Assembly (NCBI GenBank): GCA_018819005.1
Contig: JAHJQU010000177.1
Coordinates: 1-7,245 of the forward strand
Origin: Pseudomonadota bacterium
GTDB taxonomy: Bacteria; Desulfobacterota; Desulfobacteria; Desulfobacterales; RPRI01
Reading direction: 5' to 3'
Length of the DNA stretch: 7,245 nucleotides
Both the position numbers and the translations under genes were made by a program. The notes under the pieces were generated by a model that made no database searches, was not told where the DNA came from, and worked only from the letters and a program-made list of their open reading frames with translations. Positions 1 through 7,245 of the stretch are shown here, in pieces (within the stretch, counting starts at the first letter, position 1; each line of letters opens with the position of its first letter).

Positions 1-75
1 GCCCATTTAAAGTGGTTGCCGGTTATTGCATTAGGGTATGCAGCAAGTATCTTTTGCCACCTGTTAATCAACTGA
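1..75 (+). CDS. C-terminal tail of a probable membrane protein, cut by the left window edge
   Basis: Frame 1 is open from the first base to a TGA at 73-75, giving 24 residues. They include the hydrophobic stretch WLPVIALGYAASIF followed by CHLLIN at the C-terminus. This pattern suits the last transmembrane helix of a permease or antiporter, but I do not recognise the family. The gene would converge on the minus-strand AI-2E-family gene, with 114 bp between the two stop codons. The main doubt is length: 75 open bases can occur by chance, and only the helix-like composition and the inverted repeat just after the stop support a real gene. Confidence 0.4.
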   Translation, partial: AHLKWLPVIALGYAASIFCHLLIN

Positions 76-131
76 TCATGCCATGTTCTGCATGACCTGT
101 TTTCCTTTGATGAAGGGTGCCGGCTTTTTTT
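76..131 (+). terminator. Possible weak terminator region between convergent genes
   Basis: Directly after the TGA at 73-75 there is a perfect 6-bp inverted repeat, TCATGC (76-81) and GCATGA (90-95), with an 8-base loop, followed by CCTGTTTT. Further on, GCCGGC (119-124) is followed by seven T's (125-131), but no good stem lies directly before that T run. The stem is short and not GC-rich, so this is only a candidate end for the plus-strand transcript. In the 114 bp between the two convergent stop codons (76-189) I see no gene and no strong terminator for the minus-strand gene. Confidence 0.22.
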
Positions 132-189
132 GCAGATTGATTCTGAAGTTTATAGCGATTGCCAGAATAATGTTCCGATAGGAGTTCGT

Positions 190-1251
190 TCAAATTGTTT
201 GGGAATGGTCCGACTCGGGTGATTCCTGCGTTTTAAGGGAAGAATATATTTCAAGAAAAGCGAAAAGCAGGCTAATAGCAAGCGGTCCCAGCAGAAATCC
301 TATCGGGCCGAAAAATCCGATTCCTCCCAGAACAGATAGAAGAATGATAAAAGGATGCATCTGTATTCCGCGTCCTATAAGTTTCGGCCCTAATAAATTA
401 TCAACAAGCCCAACAGCTACAGCGCCCCACACGAGAAGACCTATGGCATGATAAATTTCGTTATTTAAGAAGAGAAATAAAATAGCTGGTATTAGCACAA
501 GCGATGTTCCGAAACCCGGAATAAGGGCGGCAATTGCCGTTACAGTTCCCCATAGCACGGCATTTGGAACTCCAAATATAGCAAACCCTATAGCAGTTAA
601 TCCTCCCTGAATGAGAGCGACCGTGAGATTCCCTTTGATTACTGAATTAACAGCCAGCTCAAGCCTATTAAAAATTTTCTCGTCATCTATATCTGTCAGA
701 GGACTAAGGGCAACAACAGCTTTTTTAAGCCGCTGACCGTCTTTCAGCAGGTAGTAAAGAGCAATCAGGAAAATAAAGAAATTCAGGATCATTTTTGCAA
801 TATTTGAGAATACGCCACCGATATTTTTGAGTAACCAGCCAAGCCCTTGCTCGAGATATTTATCAAAATTTAAGGAAAACTCCATTGGGACTGGAATATA
901 CCTTTGAATATGAATAGTTATCTCTTTAACAGCATTCAGAATATTATCTTTACCTCCACCCTCGGTGACGGAAGAGTATAATTGCTGAGCTTCCTGGAAA
1001 ATTTGTATTCCCAATAATAAGACAGGTACAAGCACAATTGTTATTATAATAATAGCAGTGACCAAGGCTGCTATTCCCCGACGCTGACGGGTATTACAGA
1101 GCACCCTTTGATGGACCGGCTGAAACACAACGGTAAAAACGATTGCAGAAATAAGGGTATATAGAAAGGGACGGAAAATAAAAAATGTAAGAAGAAGAGC
1201 CCCTGAAAGAAGAGTCAGCAGATAATAAAATTGCGGTTTCCGGTTATTCAT
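190..1251 (-). CDS. AI-2E / PerM family (UPF0118) membrane transporter
   Basis: This 353-residue integral inner-membrane protein belongs to the AI-2E transporter family (TqsA/YdiK/PerM-like); usual members are about 340-380 residues. Hydrophobic helices lie near residues 9-26, 28-44, 60-83, 152-169, 209-226, 230-262, 266-284 and 299-337. A more polar stretch at about 85-150, between the third and fourth helices, is typical of the family. Family signatures are visible: IPGFGTSLVLIPA (244-256), DNLLGPKLIG (284-293) and the glycine-rich GGIGFFGPIGFLLGP (309-323). Substrates in the family vary and are mostly unproven (autoinducer-2 export, Na+/H+ exchange), so no substrate is assigned. The start is the ATG at 1251; its ribosome site is weak (TGGAAA just before it). 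The gene is visibly more AT-rich than the gcv-lip block upstream and has no obvious functional link to it. Confidence 0.9.
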   Translation of the reverse strand: MNNRKPQFYYLLTLLSGALLLTFFIFRPFLYTLISAIVFTVVFQPVHQRVLCNTRQRRGIAALVTAIIIITIVLVPVLLLGIQIFQEAQQLYSSVTEGGGKDNILNAVKEITIHIQRYIPVPMEFSLNFDKYLEQGLGWLLKNIGGVFSNIAKMILNFFIFLIALYYLLKDGQRLKKAVVALSPLTDIDDEKIFNRLELAVNSVIKGNLTVALIQGGLTAIGFAIFGVPNAVLWGTVTAIAALIPGFGTSLVLIPAILFLFLNNEIYHAIGLLVWGAVAVGLVDNLLGPKLIGRGIQMHPFIILLSVLGGIGFFGPIGFLLGPLAISLLFAFLEIYSSLKTQESPESDHSQTI

Positions 1252-1390
1252 TTTCCATTTTTTAATATTTTAACTTATGCTTTTAAAACAATTTCATATT
1301 TATATTAATTTTATACATATCAAATTAATAAGTTATCCGCAATGTTTTATTAAGATGCCCGCGGCGGGAAGCTTCAGCCATGTATGGTGA
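1252..1390 (-). promoter_or_regulatory. AT-rich spacer between lipA and the AI-2E-family gene, likely with a promoter
   Basis: The 139 bp between the lipA stop and the next start holds no gene. Next to lipA there is a small GC-rich inverted repeat (1358-1368, arms CCCG/CGGG, 3-base loop). It lacks a following T run on the minus strand, so it is a poor terminator. The part from about 1345 to 1252 is strongly AT-rich and contains TTGATA (1323-1318), five of six bases of a sigma-70 -35 box, with several TATAAA-like boxes after it. None of these sits at the standard 16-18 bp spacing. A separate promoter for the AI-2E-family gene is plausible but not placed exactly. Confidence 0.3.
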
Positions 1391-2266
1391 TCATATCCTT
1401 TGGAACAGTTCCCTGGCGTGGTAGGAACTTCTGACCAAAGGCCCACTTGCAACCCTGGTGAAGCCCATTCCCAATGCCTTTGATTTCCACTTTTCAAATT
1501 CATCCGGCGTCACAAAACGTTGTATTGACAGATGCCTGGGTGAGGGTTGTAGATATTGCCCTAGGGTTAATAGACTACATCCGGCTTCCAGAAGGTCCTG
1601 CAAGGTCTGCTCAATTTCTTTTGCTTCTTCACCTAAACCGAGCATAAAACCGGACTTGGTCGGAAGCGCTGCATCCATATGACGGACCTGCCGCAATAGT
1701 TCCAGGGAGCGTTGATAAACCGCCTGGGGTCGAACGTCTGCATAAAGTCGTGGTACGGTCTCAATATTGTGGTTCAAAACATCAGGCTTGGCAGTGATGA
1801 TTTTAAGAAGGGCATTCCAGTTGCCCTGCAGATCAGGAATCAGGACTTCGACTTTGGCTTCAGGCAGGCGGCGGCGGACGGCTGAAATGGTTTCAGCAAA
1901 ATGACTGGCACCGCCATCAGCCAGATCATCACGGGTCACCGAGGTGATAACCACGTATTTCAACCCCATCTTTTGAGCCGCTTCAGCCACGTGTTCCGGT
2001 TCACCGGAGTCTATAGGTTTGGCGTTTCCGTGCCGGACTGTGCAAAATCGACAATTCCGGGTGCAACGATCACCCAGGATCAAAAAGGTGGCCGTGTTAT
2101 GTGAAAAGCATTCTCCCATGTTAGGGCATAAAGCTTCCTGGCAGACGGTATGGAGTTGTCCCTGGCCCAGGATTCCGCGCACCCCGTGATAAACAGGGCC
2201 ACTGGGAATTTTACGCTTCAGCCAGGGCGGTTTGCGTTGGATTGTATTCACACGGCCACTCATCAT
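1391..2266 (-). CDS. lipA: Lipoyl synthase (radical SAM), LipA
   Basis: LipA inserts sulfur at C6 and C8 of protein-bound octanoyl, completing the lipoyl cofactor on GcvH and on 2-oxoacid dehydrogenase E2 proteins in the cytoplasm. The protein has 291 residues, normal for the family. The auxiliary [4Fe-4S] cluster motif CX4CX5C is at C42, C47 and C53. The radical-SAM motif CX3CX2C is at C68, C72 and C75 (CTRNCRFC). The C-terminal RSSY motif (279-282), which supplies the serine ligand to the sacrificial cluster, is intact. Two ATGs stand in tandem (2266 and 2263). The ribosome site AAGGA lies only 2 bases before the first and 5 before the second, so translation may begin at the second, giving 290 residues. 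It follows lipB after 8 bp and is clearly co-transcribed. Confidence 0.97.
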   Translation of the reverse strand: MMSGRVNTIQRKPPWLKRKIPSGPVYHGVRGILGQGQLHTVCQEALCPNMGECFSHNTATFLILGDRCTRNCRFCTVRHGNAKPIDSGEPEHVAEAAQKMGLKYVVITSVTRDDLADGGASHFAETISAVRRRLPEAKVEVLIPDLQGNWNALLKIITAKPDVLNHNIETVPRLYADVRPQAVYQRSLELLRQVRHMDAALPTKSGFMLGLGEEAKEIEQTLQDLLEAGCSLLTLGQYLQPSPRHLSIQRFVTPDEFEKWKSKALGMGFTRVASGPLVRSSYHARELFQRI

Positions 2267-2274
2267 GGTCCTTA

Positions 2275-2972
2275 TTATTTGGGACGCAAAATTCTTGTCA
2301 GATTAACAAGAGAAATCATTTCCAGGTCTTTATTAAAAAGAGTCCGGATATGGGTTCGGGCCCGTTCGCGTACGGTCGACAAAGGGATCTCCCGGTGTTT
2401 CAACTGTTGCAGGGAAGTAACCGCAACGCCGGTCAAGCCGCAAGGATCAATCCATTGAAACGGTTCCAAATCGGTATTTACATTTAAAGCCAATCCGTGG
2501 AAACTGACGGAGCGACGCACAGCAATTCCGACGCTCCCCAGTTTGTTCTGTCCGACCCAGATTCCCCTGTTAAGGGGTCTTCTTTCAGCCTGAATTCCCC
2601 AATCCCGAGCGATGAGGAGCATTAATTCTTCTAGGATTTCGACAAAAGAAATTACCCGCCAGCGTCCGGTCTTTAAATTCACGATCGGATAAACCACCAG
2701 TTGGCCCGGGCCGTGATAGGTGATGTCGCCGCCCCTTTCAATGTGCACCAATGGGATATTCCGGGAAGCAAGAAAAGCTTCCGGGACCTTCAGATGGTCT
2801 TTTCCGCCGCGCAAGCCCAGAGTAAAAACCGGGGCATGTTCCAGAATAAGGAAAACGTCCTGATCCAGAAGCCCTTTTTTTTGGCCTCGACTATCTTTAG
2901 TTGCAGGTCGTAAGCCGCTGTATAATCGATTAAACCCAGATCGAGACAGTAAGCTTTTTCTCGCTGTTTCAT
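2275..2972 (-). CDS. lipB: Octanoyltransferase LipB, split by an apparent -1 frameshift
   Basis: LipB moves octanoyl from acyl carrier protein to the target lysine of lipoyl proteins such as GcvH, the step before LipA. The gene is split between two frames. From the ATG at 2972, 33 residues match a LipB N-terminus (LGLIDYTAAYDLQ) up to eight A's at 2882-2875. The rest is in the -1 frame, from the GGG at 2874 to the TAA at 2277-2275. The joined protein has 232 residues, a normal length. It carries HAPVFTLG, RGGDITYHGPGQ, and the catalytic pair K144 (NKLGSVG) and C178 (DPCGL), 34 residues apart as in E. coli LipB (K135/C169). Without a shift, translation stops at 2790 after 60 residues. A continuous open frame also runs from an ATG at 3072, but its first 66 residues do not resemble LipB. 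An AAGGA (2989-2985) lies 12 bases before the 2972 start. Whether the break is real, programmed or a sequencing error cannot be decided here. Confidence 0.85.
2874..2882 (-). other. A8-G run containing the slippery heptamer A AAA AAG at the lipB frame junction
   Basis: In the frame of the lipB N-terminus the run reads GCC AAA AAA AAG GGC. The last seven bases (2880-2874) are A AAA AAG in the zero-frame phasing required for -1 slippage, the heptamer used in E. coli dnaX. A -1 slip gives KKK-G-LLDQ, the same protein as adding one A. Downstream I find only a weak 5-bp hairpin with one G-U pair (2870-2866 with 2862-2858). Upstream, GAGG (2888-2885) lies 4 bases away, closer than the usual stimulatory distance. 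The run and phasing are seen directly; programmed slippage is inference. Confidence 0.4.
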
Positions 2973-3006
2973 ATATTGCCCGAATCCTTGACTCTTCGAA
3001 CCCTGA

Positions 3007-3030
3007 GAAAATCGGCTTCGGCCGATTTTC
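3007..3030 (-). repeat. Perfect 10-bp hairpin between gcvPB and lipB
   Basis: The arms are GAAAATCGGC and GCCGATTTTC with a 4-base loop (CGAA on the transcribed strand, TTCG on the other). The hairpin begins one base after the gcvPB stop codon and ends 34 bases before the lipB ATG at 2972. A GC-rich core with four A's before it and four T's after it resembles a short intrinsic terminator, although the T's belong to the stem. It could reduce lipB-lipA transcription relative to gcv, or act as an RNA processing or stability element for the gcv message. Confidence 0.65.
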
Positions 3031-3031
3031 C

Positions 3032-4485
3032 TTAACCTGCCAAACAAGGCTGGCGGGCCGCTGCTGTTTCATCCAGCCTTTTGACTTTGCAGCTGAAAGG
3101 CGCTTGACGCAACAGATCCGGATTTTCTTCCGCTTCCTTACTGATGGCGCGCAGCGCCTCGATAAAATGATCCAGATCTTCCTTGCATTCCGTTTCAGTC
3201 GGCTCGATCATGATGGCACCGCTGACCACCAGCGGGAAGTAAATAGTGGGCGGATGAAAACCGTAATCCATCAGGCGTTTGGCCATATCCAGGGTAGCGA
3301 TCTTGTTGGCTTGCTGGACTTTGTCCGTAAAGACGCATTCATGCATGCAAGGCCGGTCATAAGGAAGATGGAAAACGTCTTTCAAACGTTCCTTGACATA
3401 ATTAGCGTTCAGCACCGCCAGTTGACTCGCTTTTTTAAGACCGGCGGCTCCCATGCTGCGGATATAGCTGTAAGCTTTGATCATCACTCCAAAATTTCCG
3501 TAAAAAGCATGGAGTTTGCCGATGGATTGAGGAAAATCTTCGGAAAGCACATATTGGCCATCTTTTTTAATCACGCGCGGTACCGGCAAAAATGGTTCCA
3601 ACTGCTTGCGAACGCAAACCGGCCCGGAACCCGGTCCCCCGCCGCCATGGGGTGTGGCAAAAGTCTTGTGCAGGTTCAGGTGCATGATATCCACCCCGAT
3701 TTTACCTGTGTCCACAATGCCCATGATGGCGTTCATGTTGGCGCCGTCGCCGTAAACCAGGCCGCCTTTGGCATGTACGATTTCGGAGATCTGCTTCAAA
3801 TTTTCTTCAAAAAGCCCCAGGGTATTCGGATTGGTCACCATGATGCCGGCGGTCTCTTCGTCCATGGCCTGGGCGATCGATTCAACTGAAAGAATGCCCT
3901 GCTCATTTGATTTGACCGGTACCGGCCGGTATCCGCACAAGGCGGCGCTGGCCGGATTGGTGCCGTGGGCCGTATCAGGCACGATGATCTTGGTGCGTCT
4001 GGAGCCAAGGCTTTTATGATAGGCATACATCAAAAGCATGCCTGCCAATTCGCCGTGGGCCCCGGCCGTGGGTTGCACGCTTACGGCATCCAGGCCGGTA
4101 ATGGCCGTTAAAAACTGCTCCAATTCATAAATAAGTTGCAGGGCGCCCTGGTTTAAACGGCTCGGAAGCAGCGGATGAGCATTTTGAAACCCGGACAGGC
4201 CGGCTTCCTTTTCATTGATTTTAGGATTGTATTTCATGGTGCAGGAGCCCAGGGGATACATGCCGTTGTCCACGCTGAAATTCCATGTGGAAAGCCGGGT
4301 GTAATGGCGCACCACCTCCACTTCACTCAAATCGGGAAAATCGGGTCCCGGACCGGTCCATTCGGACGATAGAACAGCAGAAGGCACATCTTGTTTCGGA
4401 AATGAAAAACCGGAGCGCCCTTTGCGCCCTTTTTCCCACAGCAGCCGTTCCTGCAGAACAAGGCCGGTATTGCCTAAAGATTGTT

Positions 4486-4489
<4 letters not shown>
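3032..4489 (-). CDS. gcvPB: Glycine dehydrogenase (decarboxylating) subunit 2, GcvPB (P-protein)
   Basis: This is the PLP-binding subunit of the two-part P-protein. With GcvPA it decarboxylates glycine and loads the aminomethyl group onto the lipoyl arm of GcvH. At 485 residues it has the usual GcvPB length. The N-terminal region carries the family pattern EVEVVRHYTRLS and MYPLGSCTMKYNPK (78-90). The PLP Schiff-base lysine is K275 in HLNLHKTFATPHGGGGPG (codon 3667-3665). Other cofactor-pocket motifs are AHGTNPASA (174-182), TNPNTLGLFE (219-228) and VYGDGANMNA (245-254). The ATG start overlaps the gcvPA stop as ATGA and has the strongest ribosome site in the window. Its TAA at 3034-3032 is followed after one base by a hairpin and then lipB. 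The split gcvPA/gcvPB arrangement is found in many bacteria and archaea, while E. coli has one fused GcvP. Confidence 0.97.
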
Positions 4490-5820
<1,331 letters not shown>

Positions 5821-6225
5821 TTATTTCAGTCCTTTCAGCATTTCAAGGTATGCTTTTTTGTCCATTAATTGATCGTATTCCGCAACCTTGGCCGGTTTCA
5901 CTTCAAACATCCAGCCTTTGCCATAGGGATCTTTGTTAAGCAGTTCGGGCGCTCCTTCCAGCTCCGGATTAACGGCAATCACTTCACCGCCAAGGGGCAT
6001 ATACATTTCCGATACTGCTTTAACCGACTCAATGGTCCCGCATTGCTGTTTCTGATCAAAACTGGCCCCGACCTGAGGCAATTCCACATAGACGATGTCT
6101 CCCAATTGATCCTGGGCATAGTCGCTGATCCCGATTTTGACCGTATCACCGGATTTTTTGGCCCATTCATGATCATCGGTGTAACGGATGTCATCAGGCA
6201 GATGCAGTTCATTCAATTCTTTCAT
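5821..6225 (-). CDS. gcvH: Glycine cleavage system H protein, GcvH (lipoyl carrier)
   Basis: GcvH is the small shuttle protein of the glycine cleavage system. Its lipoyl-lysine arm carries the aminomethyl group from the P-protein to GcvT and is then reoxidised by the L-protein. The protein has 134 residues, near the usual 125-130. The lipoylation motif is ESVKAVSE with the modified lysine at K69 (codon 6021-6019). The typical opening YTDDHEWAKKSGD, GISDYAQDQLGDIVYVELP and the C-terminal NKDPYGKGWMFEV are all present. The ATG at 6225 is preceded by AAGGGGG at a normal distance. It is the expected substrate of LipB and LipA encoded downstream. A 110-bp spacer separates it from gcvT, the widest gap within the gcv-lip block. 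Confidence 0.97.
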   Translation of the reverse strand: MKELNELHLPDDIRYTDDHEWAKKSGDTVKIGISDYAQDQLGDIVYVELPQVGASFDQKQQCGTIESVKAVSEMYMPLGGEVIAVNPELEGAPELLNKDPYGKGWMFEVKPAKVAEYDQLMDKKAYLEMLKGLK

Positions 6226-6335
6226 TGAAGCCCCCTTTTTTTAATTTATCTCTCTCTAATTATATACAATTTGTTCGCAATTACTCAGATTGCCCGGTTC
6301 ACGGTTATGGTTTAAGCAATGCCCTGACTTGTCTT
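6226..6335 (-). promoter_or_regulatory. AT-rich gcvT-gcvH spacer with a possible internal promoter
   Basis: The 110 bp between the gcvT stop and the gcvH start hold no gene. On the minus strand a perfect TATAAT hexamer lies at 6264-6259, about 33 bases before the gcvH ATG. No good -35 box is found at 16-18 bp; TTGCGA is only 10 bp away. A ribosome site (AAGGGGG) precedes gcvH. No terminator hairpin with a T run is visible after gcvT, so read-through from gcvT is expected. An extra promoter raising gcvH relative to gcvT is possible but weakly supported. Confidence 0.3.
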
Positions 6336-7245
6336 TCAGGACAACATTTTTTGTATTGCATTGCGAGCCGAACAATCCGGGCGGATATGATCGGCAATCA
6401 TGACCGGGATTTCCCGTCTTTTGTCTTTTATTCGAACAATCCGGCCGATATCTAGAGGTTTAATGACTTTTACAAATCCGCACGATAATCCGCCCGGCTT
6501 GAATCCCAAAGGTTTATCCGGACTGCTGATGCAGAAAATTCGATTTTCATGGCGGCCGATAGCCATATCCGTCACGCAGGTCAGCACCTGACCCAGGGAT
6601 TGCCCATTCTGATCGATAACCGCCGTATCATTGCCGACGGTTACCTTGCGCAGATCGAAACCGGCAAAAGCATAGGTATGGGCGGCATGATTACTTTGTT
6701 TTTCCAATGCTTCAGAACCGATAAATGTTTTGCTGAACCCGAATTTTCCATCATAGGGCAAAGCGAACGGCCAGGGATGGTTGAGAAAAGCCCATGGACC
6801 GATATCCTGGTGGGAGAGGGGCAGCATTGCGCCGGTTCTTAAGGAATCCCGCGCAGCCAGGCCGCAGGGTATCAATCCCATATCCTTGCCGCTGTCGATT
6901 ATCAATTCCCAGGTTTTTTTGAAGCATTCGGGCCTGACAAAAATTTCAAACCCGAATTCTCCGGTATATCCTGTGCGCGAAAGAAGCAAAGGAGTTTGGT
7001 CCAGTAACCGGACCTGATTGACCGATTCCGGTGTTTCATCAAAACAACCCTTAAAACTGAAATAGTGCATGTTTGCGAAAACCCGGTCGGGTTTTATAAT
7101 TAAATTTTTGAGAATCCTGGCCGACAAAGGTCCCTGGAGATCCAATTTCCCGATTTGACCGGAAAGATCGGTCAAATCCGCCCGGCGCCCGTCTTTATGG
7201 GCTTCCAAATGATCTGTTATTTTCCGCCCCTGACCGGAGTTGACA
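6336..7245 (-). CDS. gcvT: Glycine cleavage system T protein, GcvT (aminomethyltransferase), partial
   Basis: GcvT takes the aminomethyl group on lipoylated GcvH, transfers the one-carbon unit to tetrahydrofolate as 5,10-methylene-THF and releases ammonia. The frame is open to the right edge with no stop, so the gene continues outside the window. About 302 residues are visible, and by family alignment roughly the first 100 are missing. An apparent TTG start at 7208 is not the true start, because the codons before it continue the protein (VNSGQGRK, compare VVNA in the family). Visible motifs are LDLQGPLSARIL, SRTGYTGEFGFE (GYTGE at 6971-6957), GLAARDSLR (6863-6837) and FIGSEAL. The C-terminal domain differs from the E. 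coli type: about 18 extra residues (IFCISSPDKPLGFKPGG) sit before LSCGFVKV. The catalytic Asp lies in the missing part. The 5' leader, where a glycine riboswitch might sit, is outside the window. Confidence 0.93.
   Translation of the reverse strand, partial: VNSGQGRKITDHLEAHKDGRRADLTDLSGQIGKLDLQGPLSARILKNLIIKPDRVFANMHYFSFKGCFDETPESVNQVRLLDQTPLLLSRTGYTGEFGFEIFVRPECFKKTWELIIDSGKDMGLIPCGLAARDSLRTGAMLPLSHQDIGPWAFLNHPWPFALPYDGKFGFSKTFIGSEALEKQSNHAAHTYAFAGFDLRKVTVGNDTAVIDQNGQSLGQVLTCVTDMAIGRHENRIFCISSPDKPLGFKPGGLSCGFVKVIKPLDIGRIVRIKDKRREIPVMIADHIRPDCSARNAIQKMLS

Noticed and set aside
1358..1368. GC-rich inverted repeat after lipA as a transcription terminator
   Set aside because: The stem has only four pairs with a 3-base loop, and no T run follows on the transcribed strand, so I did not list it as a terminator.
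3104..3889. Long plus-strand open frame (261 codons)
   Set aside because: It lies wholly opposite gcvPB, which has strong family motifs; its sequence resembles no family I know and is an antisense shadow of a biased coding region.
5979..6212. Second minus-strand frame inside gcvH (77 codons)
   Set aside because: It overlaps gcvH in another frame, has no ribosome site and no recognisable features.
6226..6335. Glycine riboswitch before gcvH
   Set aside because: I see no tandem aptamer-like, GC-rich conserved core; the spacer is mostly AT-rich and too short for a typical tandem glycine riboswitch. One upstream of gcvT would be outside the window.
6369..6444. Direct repeat CGAACAATCCGG at 6369-6380 and 6433-6444
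   Set aside because: The copies lie inside gcvT 64 bp apart, not a multiple of three, and encode different residues. A 12-base match without further copies is likely chance.
7206..7208. TTG at 7208 as the gcvT start
   Set aside because: The frame stays open to the window edge, and the residues before the TTG continue the GcvT protein, so the gene is truncated by the window rather than starting here.

Overview
The window reads as one leftward (minus-strand) gene block from a chromosome. It most likely comes from an anaerobic, Desulfobacterota-type (deltaproteobacterial) bacterium. That placement is an inference from the gene order gcvT-gcvH-gcvPA-gcvPB-lipB-lipA, the two-subunit form of glycine decarboxylase, and an atypical GcvT C-terminus; no rRNA or other phylogenetic marker is present. 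There are no mobile elements, CRISPR arrays, tRNAs or rRNAs.

Layout from right to left, in the direction of transcription. gcvT enters from the right edge without its N-terminal part and ends at 6336. A 110-bp AT-rich spacer follows, then gcvH (6225-5821), gcvPA (5820-4486) and gcvPB (4489-3032), with gcvH/gcvPA abutting and gcvPA/gcvPB overlapping by ATGA. A 59-bp gap with a perfect 10-bp hairpin leads to lipB (2972-2275), and lipA (2266-1391) follows after 8 bp. A 139-bp AT-rich spacer separates these from a gene for an AI-2E/PerM-family membrane protein (1251-190), which is clearly more AT-rich than the block above it. At the left edge, bases 1-75 look like the tail of a plus-strand membrane-protein gene converging on it.

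The genes form one working set. GcvPA/GcvPB decarboxylate glycine with PLP and pass the aminomethyl group to the lipoyl arm of GcvH. GcvT then transfers the one-carbon unit to tetrahydrofolate and releases ammonia. LipB places octanoyl on GcvH, and LipA inserts the two sulfurs to make lipoyl, so the operon encodes both the lipoyl-carrying protein and its cofactor assembly. The fourth enzyme, the L-protein (dihydrolipoyl dehydrogenase), is not in the window.

The most notable observation is that lipB is split between two frames at a run of eight A's (2882-2875, minus strand). The N-terminal 33 residues of a normal LipB are in one frame and the rest, with all catalytic residues, is in the -1 frame. 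The junction contains A AAA AAG, the dnaX-type slippery heptamer. The choices are a homopolymer error in the sequence, a real recent mutation, or programmed slippage. A naive call would instead start lipB at 3072 inside gcvPB and give a 265-aa protein with a false N-terminus. I found no clearly undescribed system; the lipB junction is the one place that merits testing.
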